Of a DNA stretch of 64,000 bases, positions 41,967 to 50,847 are shown in pieces. The position numbers and the translations under genes are program-made. Numbering within the stretch: the stretch's first letter is position 1; each line of letters starts with the position of its first letter. A model generated the notes under the pieces. It saw only the letters and a list, made by a program, of their open reading frames with translations, was not told the DNA's origin and searched no databases. Source of the DNA: Amycolatopsis regifaucium (GTDB lineage Bacteria; Actinomycetota; Actinomycetes; Mycobacteriales; Pseudonocardiaceae); contig NZ_LQCI01000003.1 in NCBI RefSeq assembly GCF_001613935.1, positions 602,500 through 666,499 of the forward strand, in the 5' to 3' direction.

Positions 41967-43487
41967 GTGCCCGGAAACGGTCTGTGGCGTACGAAATCCA
42001 TCGAACAGTCCATCGCGGACACCGACGAGCCGGGGACCAAGCTCAGGCGGAACCTGAGCGCGTGGGACCTGACCGTCTTCGGTGTCGCCGTCGTCATCGG
42101 CGCCGGGATCTTCACACTCACCGCGCGTACGGCCGGTGACTTCGCGGGCCCGTCCGTCTCGCTCGCGTTCGTCTTCGCGGCGATCGCCTGCGCGCTGGCC
42201 GCCCTTTGCTACGCGGAATTCGCGTCGACCGTCCCGGTGGCCGGGAGCGCGTACACGTTCTCCTACGCCACGTTCGGCGAGTTCATGGCGTGGATCATCG
42301 GCTGGGACCTCATCCTGGAACTCGCCGTCGGCGCGGCCGCGGTCTCGAAGGGCTGGTCCGCCTACCTCGAAACCGTGCTTTCCTACATCTTCGGCAAGGG
42401 CACGAAGACGACGTTCGAGATCGGCCCCGTGCCGGTCGACTGGGGCGCCCTGCTCGTGGTGCTCGTGCTGGCGACGCTGCTCGCCGTCGGCACGAAGCTG
42501 TCGTCGCGGTTCTCGATGGTGATCACCGGGATCAAGGTCGCGGTGGTGCTGTTCGTGATCGTGCTCGGCATCTTCTACATCAAGGGGTCGAACTACACCC
42601 CGTTCATCCCGGACGCGCAGCCCGCCGGGGAATCGGCGTCGACCGGGGTCGACCAGTCCCTGTTCTCGCTGGTCGCCGGGGGCGGCAGCAGCGCGTTCGG
42701 TGTCTTCGGCCTGCTGGCCGCGGCGTCGCTGGTGTTCTTCGCGTTCATCGGCTTCGACATCGTCGCGACCACCGCCGAGGAGACCCGCAACCCGCAGAAG
42801 GCCGTGCCCCGGGGCATTTTCGGCTCGCTCGCCATCGTCACGGTGCTCTACGTCGCCGTGTCGCTCGTGGTCGTCGGCATGGTGAACTACAAGGAGCTCG
42901 CCACTTCGGCCGGTGACGGCGGCAAGAAGACGCTCGCGTCGGCGTTCGCGGCCAACGGTGTCGACTGGGCGGCCAACATCATCTCCGTCGGCGCCCTCGC
43001 CGGCCTGACGACCGTCGTCATGGTCCTGATGCTCGGCCAGATCCGGATCATCTTCGCGATGTCGCGTGACGGCCTGATGCCGCGAGGCCTGGCGAAGACG
43101 GGGGAACACGGCACGCCGAAGCGGGCGACCATCGTCGTCGGCGGGCTGGTCGCGGTCGCGGCGACGTTCTTCCCGGCCGACAAACTCGAGGAAATGGTCA
43201 ACGTCGGGACGCTGTTCGCTTTCGTTCTGGTCTCCGCGGGGGTGCTGGTGCTGCGCAAGACCCGGCCCGACCTGCCCCGTGCCTTCCGGGTGCCGTGGGT
43301 TCCGCTGATCCCGATCCTGGCCATCGCCGCCTGTGTCTGGCTGATGCTGAACCTGACCGTGCTCACCTGGCTGCGCTTCCTGGCGTGGATGGCGCTCGGC
43401 ATCGTCATCTACTTCGCCTACAGCCGTCGTCATTCGCTGCTCGGCAAGCAGAACAAGGGCGAGGTGCCGACGTCCGTATCGGACTGA
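41967..43487 (+). CDS. Amino-acid/cation permease (APC superfamily)
   Basis: A 506-aa permease with about twelve transmembrane segments and the cationic amino-acid transporter pattern: LSAWDLTVFGVAVVIGAGIFTLTARTAGDFAGPSV at helix 1, ALCYAEFASTVPVAGSAYTFSYATFGE at helices 2-3, and ATTAEETRNPQKAVPRGI between helices. Mycobacterium Rv3253c in the same chromosomal block is a related protein. The substrate is probably an amino acid such as lysine or arginine, which is not shown. GTG at 41967 follows AGGAGG. A hairpin terminator follows. Confidence 0.92.
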   Translation: MPGNGLWRTKSIEQSIADTDEPGTKLRRNLSAWDLTVFGVAVVIGAGIFTLTARTAGDFAGPSVSLAFVFAAIACALAALCYAEFASTVPVAGSAYTFSYATFGEFMAWIIGWDLILELAVGAAAVSKGWSAYLETVLSYIFGKGTKTTFEIGPVPVDWGALLVVLVLATLLAVGTKLSSRFSMVITGIKVAVVLFVIVLGIFYIKGSNYTPFIPDAQPAGESASTGVDQSLFSLVAGGGSSAFGVFGLLAAASLVFFAFIGFDIVATTAEETRNPQKAVPRGIFGSLAIVTVLYVAVSLVVVGMVNYKELATSAGDGGKKTLASAFAANGVDWAANIISVGALAGLTTVVMVLMLGQIRIIFAMSRDGLMPRGLAKTGEHGTPKRATIVVGGLVAVAATFFPADKLEEMVNVGTLFAFVLVSAGVLVLRKTRPDLPRAFRVPWVPLIPILAIAACVWLMLNLTVLTWLRFLAWMALGIVIYFAYSRRHSLLGKQNKGEVPTSVSD

Positions 43488-43502
43488 TCATTCTCGTTTC
43501 GG

Positions 43503-43534
43503 CGGCCCACCATTCCTTTGTGGATGGTGGGCCG
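43503..43534 (+). terminator. Hairpin terminator after the APC permease
   Basis: CGGCCCACCAT and ATGGTGGGCCG form a perfect 11-bp stem around a 10-base loop, starting 16 bases after the stop codon. No T-run follows. Confidence 0.75.
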
Positions 43535-43710
43535 CTCCGTTCGGGGCCCCGGTTTCGGTGTGAAATCGGTGTGCGATAGCGTCCGGTCTCTCGTCTCCCC
43601 CTGACGGGTGAACGGGGCTCGTGTAGACGCACTGCGAGTCGACCTTCATCCCTCGAAAGAGGCGCCACGCTTTGCTCGTTTGTCCCCCGATCGGTACAGG
43701 AGAGCTCTGA

Positions 43711-44415
43711 ATGCAGATCATCACCGGGCGGCGTGTCCGCTCCGCCGCCACCGTCGTCGCGCTGGCCACCGCCGCCCTGCTCGGTGTCACGGGCACCGCG
43801 CTGGCGTGCCACACCGACGACCCCCGCGCCATCCCGACCCCGAAGAACGTCAGCACCTGTGAAAAGGCGAAGCTGCCGGGCACCGAGATCTCGACGAAGG
43901 ACCTGACCTTCACCGGTGGCACCGAGAAGGACAAGTACCTCAACATCACCGCGGTCGGCGAAGGCGTCACCGTCACCGCGATCGTGGTCAAGGGCGGCGA
44001 CGGCTACAACATCTACGAGCCCGGCAAGCGCGGCCTCGCCGAGACCCCGCCGTGGGAGAAGCTGCGCTCGCCGATGAACGGCGGCGGCAAGCAGGCCGAC
44101 ATCAGCCACTGGTTCGCCTGTGGTGAGAAGAAGACCAAGCCGACCGAGCAGCCGAAGCCGAGCGAGCCGACGAAGACCACGACGGCCAAGCCGCCGACGA
44201 GCGCGCCGACCACCACGGACAAGCCGTCCGAGACCTCCTCCGCTCCGTCGAGCACCGCGGTTCCCGCCCCGAACGTCGGCGGTAACGGTGGCAACGGCGG
44301 CGGCCTCGCGGACACCGGTTTCGACAACGCCTGGCTGCTGTGGGCCGGTGGCCTGCTGGTACTGGCCGGTGCCGGCGTCCTGGTCCTGCTGCGCGTGCGC
44401 CGCAAGGCCAACTGA
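43711..44415 (+). CDS. Secreted cell-wall-anchored protein with LADTG sorting signal
   Basis: A 234-aa protein. The signal peptide has basic RRVR and a hydrophobic core, with likely cleavage after ALA at residue 32. A compact domain with Cys pairs (HTDDPRAIPTPKNVSTCEKA, then HWFACGEKK) is followed by a Thr/Pro/Lys-rich wall-spanning linker (about 140-185) and a Gly/Asn stretch. The C-terminus is a sorting signal: LADTG (199-203), a hydrophobic helix and the basic tail RVRRKAN. LAxTG signals are used by class E sortases of high-GC Gram-positives. No sortase gene is in the window. Role unknown. Confidence 0.88.
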   Translation: MQIITGRRVRSAATVVALATAALLGVTGTALACHTDDPRAIPTPKNVSTCEKAKLPGTEISTKDLTFTGGTEKDKYLNITAVGEGVTVTAIVVKGGDGYNIYEPGKRGLAETPPWEKLRSPMNGGGKQADISHWFACGEKKTKPTEQPKPSEPTKTTTAKPPTSAPTTTDKPSETSSAPSSTAVPAPNVGGNGGNGGGLADTGFDNAWLLWAGGLLVLAGAGVLVLLRVRRKAN

Positions 44416-44428
44416 AGCTAGCTAATGC

Positions 44429-44463
44429 CTGAAGGCCCTCTTTCTGGTGAAGGGGGCCTTCAG
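44429..44463. repeat. Palindromic repeat, short B/C type
   Basis: CTGAAGGCCCTCTTT and GAAGGGGGCCTTCAG pair at 13 of 15 positions with a short loop. It is shorter than the other copies. Its right end covers the stop codon of the convergent minus-strand membrane gene, and its left end lies 14 bases after the sorting-signal gene. Confidence 0.75.
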
Positions 44464-46760
44464 CGCATCTGGGGGAAGTCGCCGAAGAGCGATCCTTGCT
44501 CGCCCCAAGGGTTCGTAGGGCGGGGACGGCCGAGCCCGGCGGCCATCGCGACGGCGTTGTCCCACTCGGCGTCGACGACGTAGTCCGTGTGCTTGAGCAC
44601 GCCGGGTGCCCAGCGATGCCGCCCGGTCGGCCCGCGCATCGGGTCGGGCAGCCAATGGTCGCCCCCGAGCACGAGGACGCCCTGGTCGTCGGCTTCGGCG
44701 GCCAGCGGTCCCGTCCCGCCGCCGGGCAGATAGCCGTCGCCCAGCAGTTTTCCGCCCACCACGCGGTGCCGCCACGTCGTGACGCCGCCGCCGAAGATGT
44801 CCGTGCCGCGGCACAGCGCCCGCCAGCGGCCGTCGAGATCCTGGTACAGATCGGCGAGTTGTGCCTGCGGCAGCATCGCCGGGAAGGCCCGCTGATAGCC
44901 CCATTGCAGCGGTGAACCGGCGGTCAGCAGTCCGACGCGGTCGCGGTCTTCCGGCGGGAGATCGGCGACCACCCGCGCCGCGGCGAGCACAGTGAGCAGG
45001 CTGCCGAGGTTGTACCCGGACAGCACCACCCGGGTGCCCGGATCGGCGAGGTGTTCCTTGACCCGGTCCGCGAGTTCCGGGACGACCTTGAGCGCGTAAC
45101 TCGGCGGAACGGTCGGATGCGCGGCACGCGGCCAGAAGCACACGAGATCGGCCAGCGCGCCGAGGTGACGGCTGCGTTTGGGGGTCGTCGCGGCGGCGAA
45201 CACGACCCGCAGCAGTCCCGCCGCCAGCGCGCCGAGCGCGAACACCCCGATCGTCGAGAGCGGCTTGAACCAGCCGGGCAGGTGACCGAAACCGAAGCGC
45301 ACCACCAGGAGCGCGCCACCGCCCGCCGCCATCGCCAGCGCGACGGTGAGCGCGAGATGGTGCAGATGTTTGCGTTCCCACGACGCACGGGCCCAGACGC
45401 GCGCGGCCTCCTCTTCCTGCGCCTTGCCGATCTCCATCAGCGCGACGATCTTCGGGATGCCGCGCCGCAGCCGCCGCAGCGGCACCGCGACGGCGAACCC
45501 GAGGACACCGAGTACGACGGCGAGCGCGAGCCCGGCGCCCCACAGCACGGTCACCAGGACGTAGGTGTCGGGCAGGCGCAGATCGTTCATCCCGACCACT
45601 CGCCGCAGCGCGACCGCGAGTCCCGCGCCGAAACCGCCACCGAGCAACCCGGCGAGCGCGAGGACCGGGGCCGCGGCCCAGCCGCCGAGCCACGGCCGCA
45701 ACCGGTGCGGCAGATGGTTCCAGGTCGACCGGCCCAGCAACGCCGCCGGGATCAGCATCAGCGCGAACAGCAGGGTCACCGCGACCATCGCCGCGCCGAG
45801 CGCTTCGACCGTCCCGTCGGCTCCGCCGAGACCGCCGCCCGACAACCCGGCGGGCAACGGAGTCCGGCGGAAGACGGCGATCCCGACCAGCGCGACGGCG
45901 ATCGCGATCAGTCCGCCGCGGACGATCGGGCCGGCCGAGAAACCGACCGTCGAGGCCACGAGCGCGGCGACGACGAGCGCCAGCGCGCAGCTCCAGACGA
46001 TCAGGTCGAAGGTCGCCGTCGGCAGCCGGAACGGCCCGCCGAGCAACGGAAGCGCGACACAGGTCAACGCGGCGACGGTGTGCAGCGTGCGCAGACCCGG
46101 CGTCCGCGGCAGGTCCTGTGGCTGCAGCGGACTCGAACTGTGGGCCCGGTGCAGCCTGTTCCGTGATCGCCAGTCCGAGGACGGGATCCGGTCGAGGACG
46201 AAGATCAGCACCAGCAGCGGCAGCACGCCGATCGCGGCGCGCAGCGGCGCGAAATCGCGCAGGAACGACGGCGCGCCAGGCAGGCAGGCGGAGCCGGGGG
46301 CGAGGCATTGCGCGGCGAACAGGTCCAGCGAGACCACCGCGAGCTGGCTGATCAGCAGCATCGTCAGCAGCAGTGAAGCCACCCGCAACACACCGCGGCA
46401 AGCGGCGGTGAGCAACGCGGCGGACCGCTTGCCTTCCGGGACCGGCGGCAGCATCCAATGCGCGACGTTCGCCAGCGAGAAGGGGAACAGCAGCGCCCAG
46501 GTGGCCTTGGCCGCGCCCCCGGAGGTCATCCCGCTCCACAGGTAGCCTTCGAGAATGCGCGGGATCGAACGGCCGAGCGCGGGCAGCACCGGACCGGGAG
46601 CGGGACGGCGCAGCCGGTCCGACGGCCGGATCAGCCTGCCGATCCCGTCGCCCGCGACGTCGACCACCGACGTCGAATCCAGCAGGCTTTCACCGCTCGT
46701 GCCCACCAGCCCGGGTACGCGTATTTCGACGACGCGGGTGTCGGGACCCGGCATGACCAC
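44460..46760 (-). CDS. Multi-span membrane protein with a lipase-like domain lacking the catalytic serine
   Basis: About 766 aa. An N-terminal soluble part (VVEIRVPGLVGTSGESLLDS) is followed by some ten hydrophobic segments between residues about 90 and 520. The C-terminal region resembles an alpha/beta hydrolase nucleophile elbow: VVLSGYNLGSLLTVLAAARV, where Asn584 stands in the place of the usual catalytic Ser, then LLTAGSPLQWGYQRAFP. It may be a pseudo-enzyme that senses or binds lipid. GTG at 46760 with GGAGG 8 bases upstream is preferred; the longer frame overlaps the ahcY promoter. It is divergent from ahcY with only 86 bases between starts. Confidence 0.75.
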   Translation of the reverse strand: MVMPGPDTRVVEIRVPGLVGTSGESLLDSTSVVDVAGDGIGRLIRPSDRLRRPAPGPVLPALGRSIPRILEGYLWSGMTSGGAAKATWALLFPFSLANVAHWMLPPVPEGKRSAALLTAACRGVLRVASLLLTMLLISQLAVVSLDLFAAQCLAPGSACLPGAPSFLRDFAPLRAAIGVLPLLVLIFVLDRIPSSDWRSRNRLHRAHSSSPLQPQDLPRTPGLRTLHTVAALTCVALPLLGGPFRLPTATFDLIVWSCALALVVAALVASTVGFSAGPIVRGGLIAIAVALVGIAVFRRTPLPAGLSGGGLGGADGTVEALGAAMVAVTLLFALMLIPAALLGRSTWNHLPHRLRPWLGGWAAAPVLALAGLLGGGFGAGLAVALRRVVGMNDLRLPDTYVLVTVLWGAGLALAVVLGVLGFAVAVPLRRLRRGIPKIVALMEIGKAQEEEAARVWARASWERKHLHHLALTVALAMAAGGGALLVVRFGFGHLPGWFKPLSTIGVFALGALAAGLLRVVFAAATTPKRSRHLGALADLVCFWPRAAHPTVPPSYALKVVPELADRVKEHLADPGTRVVLSGYNLGSLLTVLAAARVVADLPPEDRDRVGLLTAGSPLQWGYQRAFPAMLPQAQLADLYQDLDGRWRALCRGTDIFGGGVTTWRHRVVGGKLLGDGYLPGGGTGPLAAEADDQGVLVLGGDHWLPDPMRGPTGRHRWAPGVLKHTDYVVDAEWDNAVAMAAGLGRPRPTNPWGEQGSLFGDFPQMR

Positions 46761-46846
46761 GGTGAAGGCCTCCAAACCATTCCAGTGGGGACTGAGCCGA
46801 CAACGGTACTGTTCCGATGTCATCCAACCTTGGAGGAAGCGCGCAT

Positions 46847-48319
46847 ATGACCCCCGAAAGCGTTGCCAAGCGGCACGACACCCGCAACGGCATCGAGTTC
46901 GCCGTCGCCGATCTCGAGGCCGCCGAATTCGGCCGCAAGGAGATCCGCCTCGCCGAGCACGAGATGCCTGGCCTGATGGCGTTGCGCCGCGAGTACGCCG
47001 AGGTGTATCCCCTGCGGGGAGCCCGGGTTTCGGGCTCGCTGCACATGACGGTACAGACCGCGGTGCTGATCGAGACCCTCGTCGCACTGGGTGCGGAGGT
47101 GCGCTGGGCCTCGTGCAACATCTTCTCCACGCAGGACCACGCCGCCGCGGCGGTCGTCGTCGGCCCGCACGGCACCGTCGAGGAGCCGAAGGGGGTGCCG
47201 GTCTTCGCCTGGAAGGGCGAGTCGCTGGAGGAGTACTGGTGGTGCACCGAAAAGATGCTGACCTGGGACGGCGAAGGTCCCAACATGATCCTCGACGACG
47301 GCGGCGACGCCACCATGCTGGTGCACAAGGGAACCGAGTTCGAGAAGGCGGGCGTCGTCCCCTCGCCGGACGAGAACACCTCGGACGAGTTCCGCGTGTT
47401 CCTTCAGCTGCTGAGCGCCTCCGTCGCGGCCGACACCGGCAAATGGACCAAGATCGGCGAAGGCATCCGCGGGGTCACCGAGGAGACCACCACCGGCGTG
47501 CTGCGGCTCTACCAGCTCGCCGCGGCCGGTGAGCTGCTGTTCCCGGCGATCAACGTGAACGACGCCGTGACCAAGTCGAAGTTCGACAACCGCTACGGCA
47601 TCCGGCACTCGCTGATCGACGGCATCAACCGCGGCACCGACGTCCTCATCGGCGGCAAGGTCGCGGTCGTCTGCGGCTACGGCGACGTCGGCAAGGGTGC
47701 CGCGGAATCGCTGCGCGGCCAGGGCGCCCGCGTGATCGTCACCGAGATCGACCCGATCTGCGCGCTGCAGGCGGCGATGGACGGCTACCAGGTCAAGAAG
47801 CTGGAGAACGTCCTCGGCGAAGCCGACATCATCATCACGACCACCGGCAACAAGGACGTCGTGCTCGTCGAGCACATGGCTCAGATGAAGCACCAGGCGA
47901 TCCTGGGCAACATCGGCCACTTCGACAACGAGCTCGACATGGCCGGCCTCCAGCGCTACCCGGGCATCCGGCGGATCAACATCAAGCCGCAGGTCGACGA
48001 GTGGGTGTTCCCGGACGGCAAGAGCATCATCGTGCTGTCGGAAGGCCGCCTGCTGAACCTGGGCAACGCGACCGGGCACCCGTCGTTCGTGATGTCGAAC
48101 AGCTTCTCCAACCAGGTGATCGCGCAGATCGAGCTGTTCACCAAGTACGAGGAGTACGACAAGGAGGTCTTCCGCCTTCCGAAGAAGCTCGACGAGAAGG
48201 TCGCGAAGATCCACCTCGACGCGCTCGGCGGTGAGCTCACGAAGCTGACCAAGGAGCAGGCCGAGTACATCGACGTGGACGTCGAAGGCCCGTTCAAGAC
48301 GGATCACTACCGGTACTGA
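46847..48319 (+). CDS. ahcY: S-adenosyl-L-homocysteine hydrolase
   Basis: A 490-aa NAD-dependent enzyme that splits S-adenosylhomocysteine into adenosine and homocysteine, relieving inhibition of methyltransferases. Motifs: [32 protein letters not shown], the NAD-binding [27 protein letters not shown], and the conserved C-terminal KTDHYRY. It has the insert near residue 150-190 seen in mycobacterial and many bacterial enzymes. The ATG follows TTGGAGG. It is the sahH gene of the conserved manA-sahH-tmk-mtrA block. No SAH riboswitch was seen in the short 5' region. Confidence 0.98.
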   Translation: MTPESVAKRHDTRNGIEFAVADLEAAEFGRKEIRLAEHEMPGLMALRREYAEVYPLRGARVSGSLHMTVQTAVLIETLVALGAEVRWASCNIFSTQDHAAAAVVVGPHGTVEEPKGVPVFAWKGESLEEYWWCTEKMLTWDGEGPNMILDDGGDATMLVHKGTEFEKAGVVPSPDENTSDEFRVFLQLLSASVAADTGKWTKIGEGIRGVTEETTTGVLRLYQLAAAGELLFPAINVNDAVTKSKFDNRYGIRHSLIDGINRGTDVLIGGKVAVVCGYGDVGKGAAESLRGQGARVIVTEIDPICALQAAMDGYQVKKLENVLGEADIIITTTGNKDVVLVEHMAQMKHQAILGNIGHFDNELDMAGLQRYPGIRRINIKPQVDEWVFPDGKSIIVLSEGRLLNLGNATGHPSFVMSNSFSNQVIAQIELFTKYEEYDKEVFRLPKKLDEKVAKIHLDALGGELTKLTKEQAEYIDVDVEGPFKTDHYRY

Positions 48320-48324
48320 GCGCT

Positions 48325-48377
48325 GCAATGAAAGGCCCCTTCATCGCAAATTTTGCGATGAAGGGGCCTTTCATTGC
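48325..48377. repeat. Palindromic repeat, family C copy 5, perfect 26-bp arms
   Basis: 53 bases, perfect except for the single centre base, beginning five bases after the ahcY stop. Arms contain GCAATGAAAGGCCCCTTCAT. Compared with the copy at 41722 the same two half-sequences are present but in swapped order (AAAGGCCCC first instead of AAGGGGCC first). Confidence 0.93.
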
Positions 48378-48502
48378 GCGCGCCAGGGCCGCATTCGGGT
48401 GAAGCGGGTCGGCAGGCGGCAACCACGGCGCCGCGCCGGACGTGTAGGGCTGGGAGCCCGGAATCGCCGGGTTCCGGCTTGACCACACAGGAGGGGACTT
48501 CC

Positions 48503-48955
48503 TTGGTCTCGATGCTGAGGTCCACACCGCGTCCCGAGCCGACGGCCGGGAGCGGCACCGGACGACTCCGCGCAGCGGCGGCCGGCGCGGCCGCCGTCGT
48601 GCTCGTTCTCGCAGGTGCGCCGTCTGCCATGGCCGCACCGGAATCCGTCACCAAGGAGCTGCACGTCGAGTACGGCGCCAGCGTCCTCCACGGCACCGTG
48701 ACCTTCAGCAACAGGACGGTGACCATCGACGGAACCCTGCACGCTGTCGGCTGCCGCTTCATCTGGGGCGACTCCTACGCGAAGAACAACTATCTCGGCA
48801 GCGGGAGTTCGAAGCAGCACTGCGACAAGAACCACGTGATCCACGTCCCGGTTCCGGCGGACGTCCCAGGCGGCGCCACCCTCCTCAAGGTTTTCCTGGA
48901 CGCCCCGGGGGCGGGCCAAGGACACACGGAGAAGTGGGTTTACCGCGACTTCTGA
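48503..48955 (+). CDS. Small secreted protein, unknown function
   Basis: About 150 aa, started at TTG 48503, which has AGGAGG 8 bases upstream; ATG at 48512 is the alternative. A twin-Arg-poor signal peptide (GRLRAAAAGAAAVVLVLAG) ends in SAMA-A near residue 42. The mature part has two Cys (GCRFIWGDS, KQHCDKNHV) likely to form a disulfide, and a beta-rich composition. It has no known family. It lies downstream of ahcY on the same strand, behind the palindrome, and just before a convergent regulator. Confidence 0.75.
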   Translation: MVSMLRSTPRPEPTAGSGTGRLRAAAAGAAAVVLVLAGAPSAMAAPESVTKELHVEYGASVLHGTVTFSNRTVTIDGTLHAVGCRFIWGDSYAKNNYLGSGSSKQHCDKNHVIHVPVPADVPGGATLLKVFLDAPGAGQGHTEKWVYRDF

Positions 48956-48998
48956 CCGGTCCGCAACCCAGCAACGTTCGGGACGGTGGCGGCACGCG

Positions 48999-49994
48999 CT
49001 AGCGCCACTCGACCTCGATGCCTGCCAGCCCCGGCCCGGCGTCGCTGAAGTACCCGCTGGTCACGCCGCCCATGTCGAGTGGCAGCTCCTCGGACTCGAC
49101 GGGCACGGCGTCGTCGCGGGTCCGGAACTGCCGGGTGCAGCGGGCGGGCAGCGCGCCAAGCGCGAACTTGAGCTGTACCAGGTAACTGGAGCACTGATCC
49201 CGCAGCATCCGGAAGTAGCCGGGCGAAGCGGTGCCCGAGTCGTCGCGGACCTCGAAGCAGAACACGTGGATCTCGCCCTCGGCGAGCTTCCGGTCGAAGA
49301 GCAGTTCGGTGGCCATCGTCTCGGCGTCGGCGTTGCGCCGGATCCGGCCGACCCGGCAACCCTCCGCGGTGATCAGCTCGACGTCGCCGATATTGCAGCC
49401 GGGGTCGCCGTTGTAGACCGTGACGTACCGGTCCGGGCCGTGCCGCCGTGCCCGGCACACCAGCCGGGTCTGCAGGCCGACCTGCCGGTGCGCGGCGTCG
49501 AAGGTGATCGTGTCGTGCACCGAAAGCATCTCGAGGTCGGCGTTGTAGCGGTTGGACGAGGGGTACGCGCCGAGTTCGGACAGCAGCTGGTCGACGATCG
49601 AGCCCATGTCACCGGAACGGATGTCGTGGAACGACGCGGCCATCTGATGCCCGCGCGCCCGCGCCGTCCGCGGCCCGATCAGCACGACGAGCGCGTCGGC
49701 AGGCAGCTGCAGCACCGATTCCAGGGCCCGGACCGCCGGCAGCGCCTTGGGTACCTCCGGCTGGCGTAACCCGCGCTGCCAGTAGCTCAACGTCGACTGT
49801 CCGATTTGGACGCCGCGAAGCCCGAGATGGGCGCGGAGCCGGGCCAGCGAGAGGCCTCGGTAGGCGATCGCCTGCCGCAACGCGTGGTGGAATTCGCCGC
49901 TGCGAAGGGCTTCGACCAGCTCTTTGGGCAGGGCTTCGAGCGGTTGACGGCGCGCGCCGTCGATGATCGTCGGGGTGTCCCCTTCTCGTGTCAC
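48999..49994 (-). CDS. HTH (XRE-like) regulator with large C-terminal sensory domain
   Basis: A 331-aa protein. An N-terminal helix-turn-helix region at about 35-95 has RQAIAYRGLSLARLRAHLGLRG and IGQSTLSYWQRGLRQP, like XRE-type domains. The C-terminal 230 residues are beta-rich with several Cys and carry VSVHDTITF-like segments and LFDRKLAEGEIHVFCFEVRD; this part is not a family I recognise. GTG at 49994 follows AAGGGACG; a longer start at 50039 is possible. It is divergent from the secreted protease gene, with GTGAAC/GTTCAC inverted repeats in between, so it probably controls that operon and itself. Confidence 0.75.
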   Translation of the reverse strand: MTREGDTPTIIDGARRQPLEALPKELVEALRSGEFHHALRQAIAYRGLSLARLRAHLGLRGVQIGQSTLSYWQRGLRQPEVPKALPAVRALESVLQLPADALVVLIGPRTARARGHQMAASFHDIRSGDMGSIVDQLLSELGAYPSSNRYNADLEMLSVHDTITFDAAHRQVGLQTRLVCRARRHGPDRYVTVYNGDPGCNIGDVELITAEGCRVGRIRRNADAETMATELLFDRKLAEGEIHVFCFEVRDDSGTASPGYFRMLRDQCSSYLVQLKFALGALPARCTRQFRTRDDAVPVESEELPLDMGGVTSGYFSDAGPGLAGIEVEWR

Positions 49995-50031
49995 CGCTCG
50001 TCCCTTCACCAGACCAGTGTGTGCGCTGAGC

Positions 50032-50073
50032 GTGAACACCGCGGAACGTTCACGTTAGCAGCGCACTGTGAAC
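50032..50073. promoter_or_regulatory. GTGAAC/GTTCAC operator-like sites upstream of the HTH gene
   Basis: GTGAAC at 50032 and GTTCAC at 50048 form an inverted repeat with a 10-base spacer, and a further GTGAAC stands at 50068. The same hexamers form a tighter inverted repeat at 50178-50194. The sites are near the likely promoter of the regulator gene, consistent with autoregulation. Confidence 0.5.
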
Positions 50074-50177
50074 ACTACGTCCCCCGTTCGGGGTGGTTGA
50101 CCCCGGAAGAGTGACCGTTCCGGGGTGTGGAAACGCCCCGGAACGGTCCGTTCCGCCGAGTGCCCATCTTGCTCTGT

Positions 50178-50194
50178 GTGAACCTTCTGTTCAC
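50178..50194. promoter_or_regulatory. GTGAAC-N5-GTTCAC inverted repeat before the protease gene
   Basis: A perfect inverted repeat of two hexamers with a 5-base spacer, 24 bases before the ATG of the secreted protease. It shares both hexamers with the sites at 50032-50073, so one protein, most likely the divergent HTH regulator, may bind all of them. Confidence 0.55.
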
Positions 50195-50217
50195 CGTTGT
50201 GACCACATTGGTTCGCC

Positions 50218-50847
50218 ATGGTGACCAGGAGGCCCGTCGTGCCTGTGTTCTCGAGGAGGGTTTGCGCCGCGGGCGCCGCGAGTCTCGCGGCGTGGCTCGC
50301 GGTCCAGACCCCGGCGAGCGCGCTGCCCCCGCCGTCGGCCGAGCAGCACTCCGCCTATCAGCGCCCCTCCGCCCATCAGAACCCCATCGTCATGCAGGTA
50401 CAGGAAAAGCCGCAGTGGTGCTGGGTGGCTTCGGGCAACACCATCGCGGCACGCCACGGCGTGACCGTCAGCCAGAACGAATTCTGCCGGATGGCCCACG
50501 GCGAGCGGCGCCGGGACTGCGCCGACCGCCCCGGGACACTGGGCGACGTCCGGCGCGCCTTCGGCAAGCTCGGCTTTTCGGCGCCGGGGAACTACGTCAA
50601 GGGCCGCATCGGATACGCGGGCGTTCAGGCGCAGACCGGTGCCGGGCAGCCGGTGCAGACCCGGGTCGGCTGGGCGGCGGGCGGCGGCCACATGCACGTG
50701 CTCTACGGCTCCGACGCCGGCCGGAAGTGGGTCTCGTGGGGGGATCCACTGCCCACCGGTAACCGCTACAACTGGTCGACCTACGACTTCTACGCCGGCA
50801 ACCGGTCCTTCACCTGGACCCATACCCTCACCGGGATCCGGCGATGA
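50218..50847 (+). CDS. Secreted papain-like cysteine protease (C70/AvrRpt2-like)
   Basis: A 209-aa protein with a signal peptide (basic start, AAGAASLAAWLAVQ core, cleavage near PASA-L at residue 36). The mature part begins with the papain-like motif VQEKPQWCWVASG: oxyanion Gln near 66 and nucleophile Cys68. The general base is His158 or His160 in GGGHMHVLYG, and Asp176 in SWGDP completes the site. The pattern matches the AvrRpt2-like C70 family found in secreted bacterial proteins. It overlaps the next gene as ATGA, so the two are made together. Substrate unknown. Confidence 0.82.
   Translation: MVTRRPVVPVFSRRVCAAGAASLAAWLAVQTPASALPPPSAEQHSAYQRPSAHQNPIVMQVQEKPQWCWVASGNTIAARHGVTVSQNEFCRMAHGERRRDCADRPGTLGDVRRAFGKLGFSAPGNYVKGRIGYAGVQAQTGAGQPVQTRVGWAAGGGHMHVLYGSDAGRKWVSWGDPLPTGNRYNWSTYDFYAGNRSFTWTHTLTGIRR

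Noticed and set aside
46761..46846. SAH or SAM riboswitch before ahcY
   Set aside because: The gap of 86 bases is shared with a divergent gene and shows no matching conserved core or stems.
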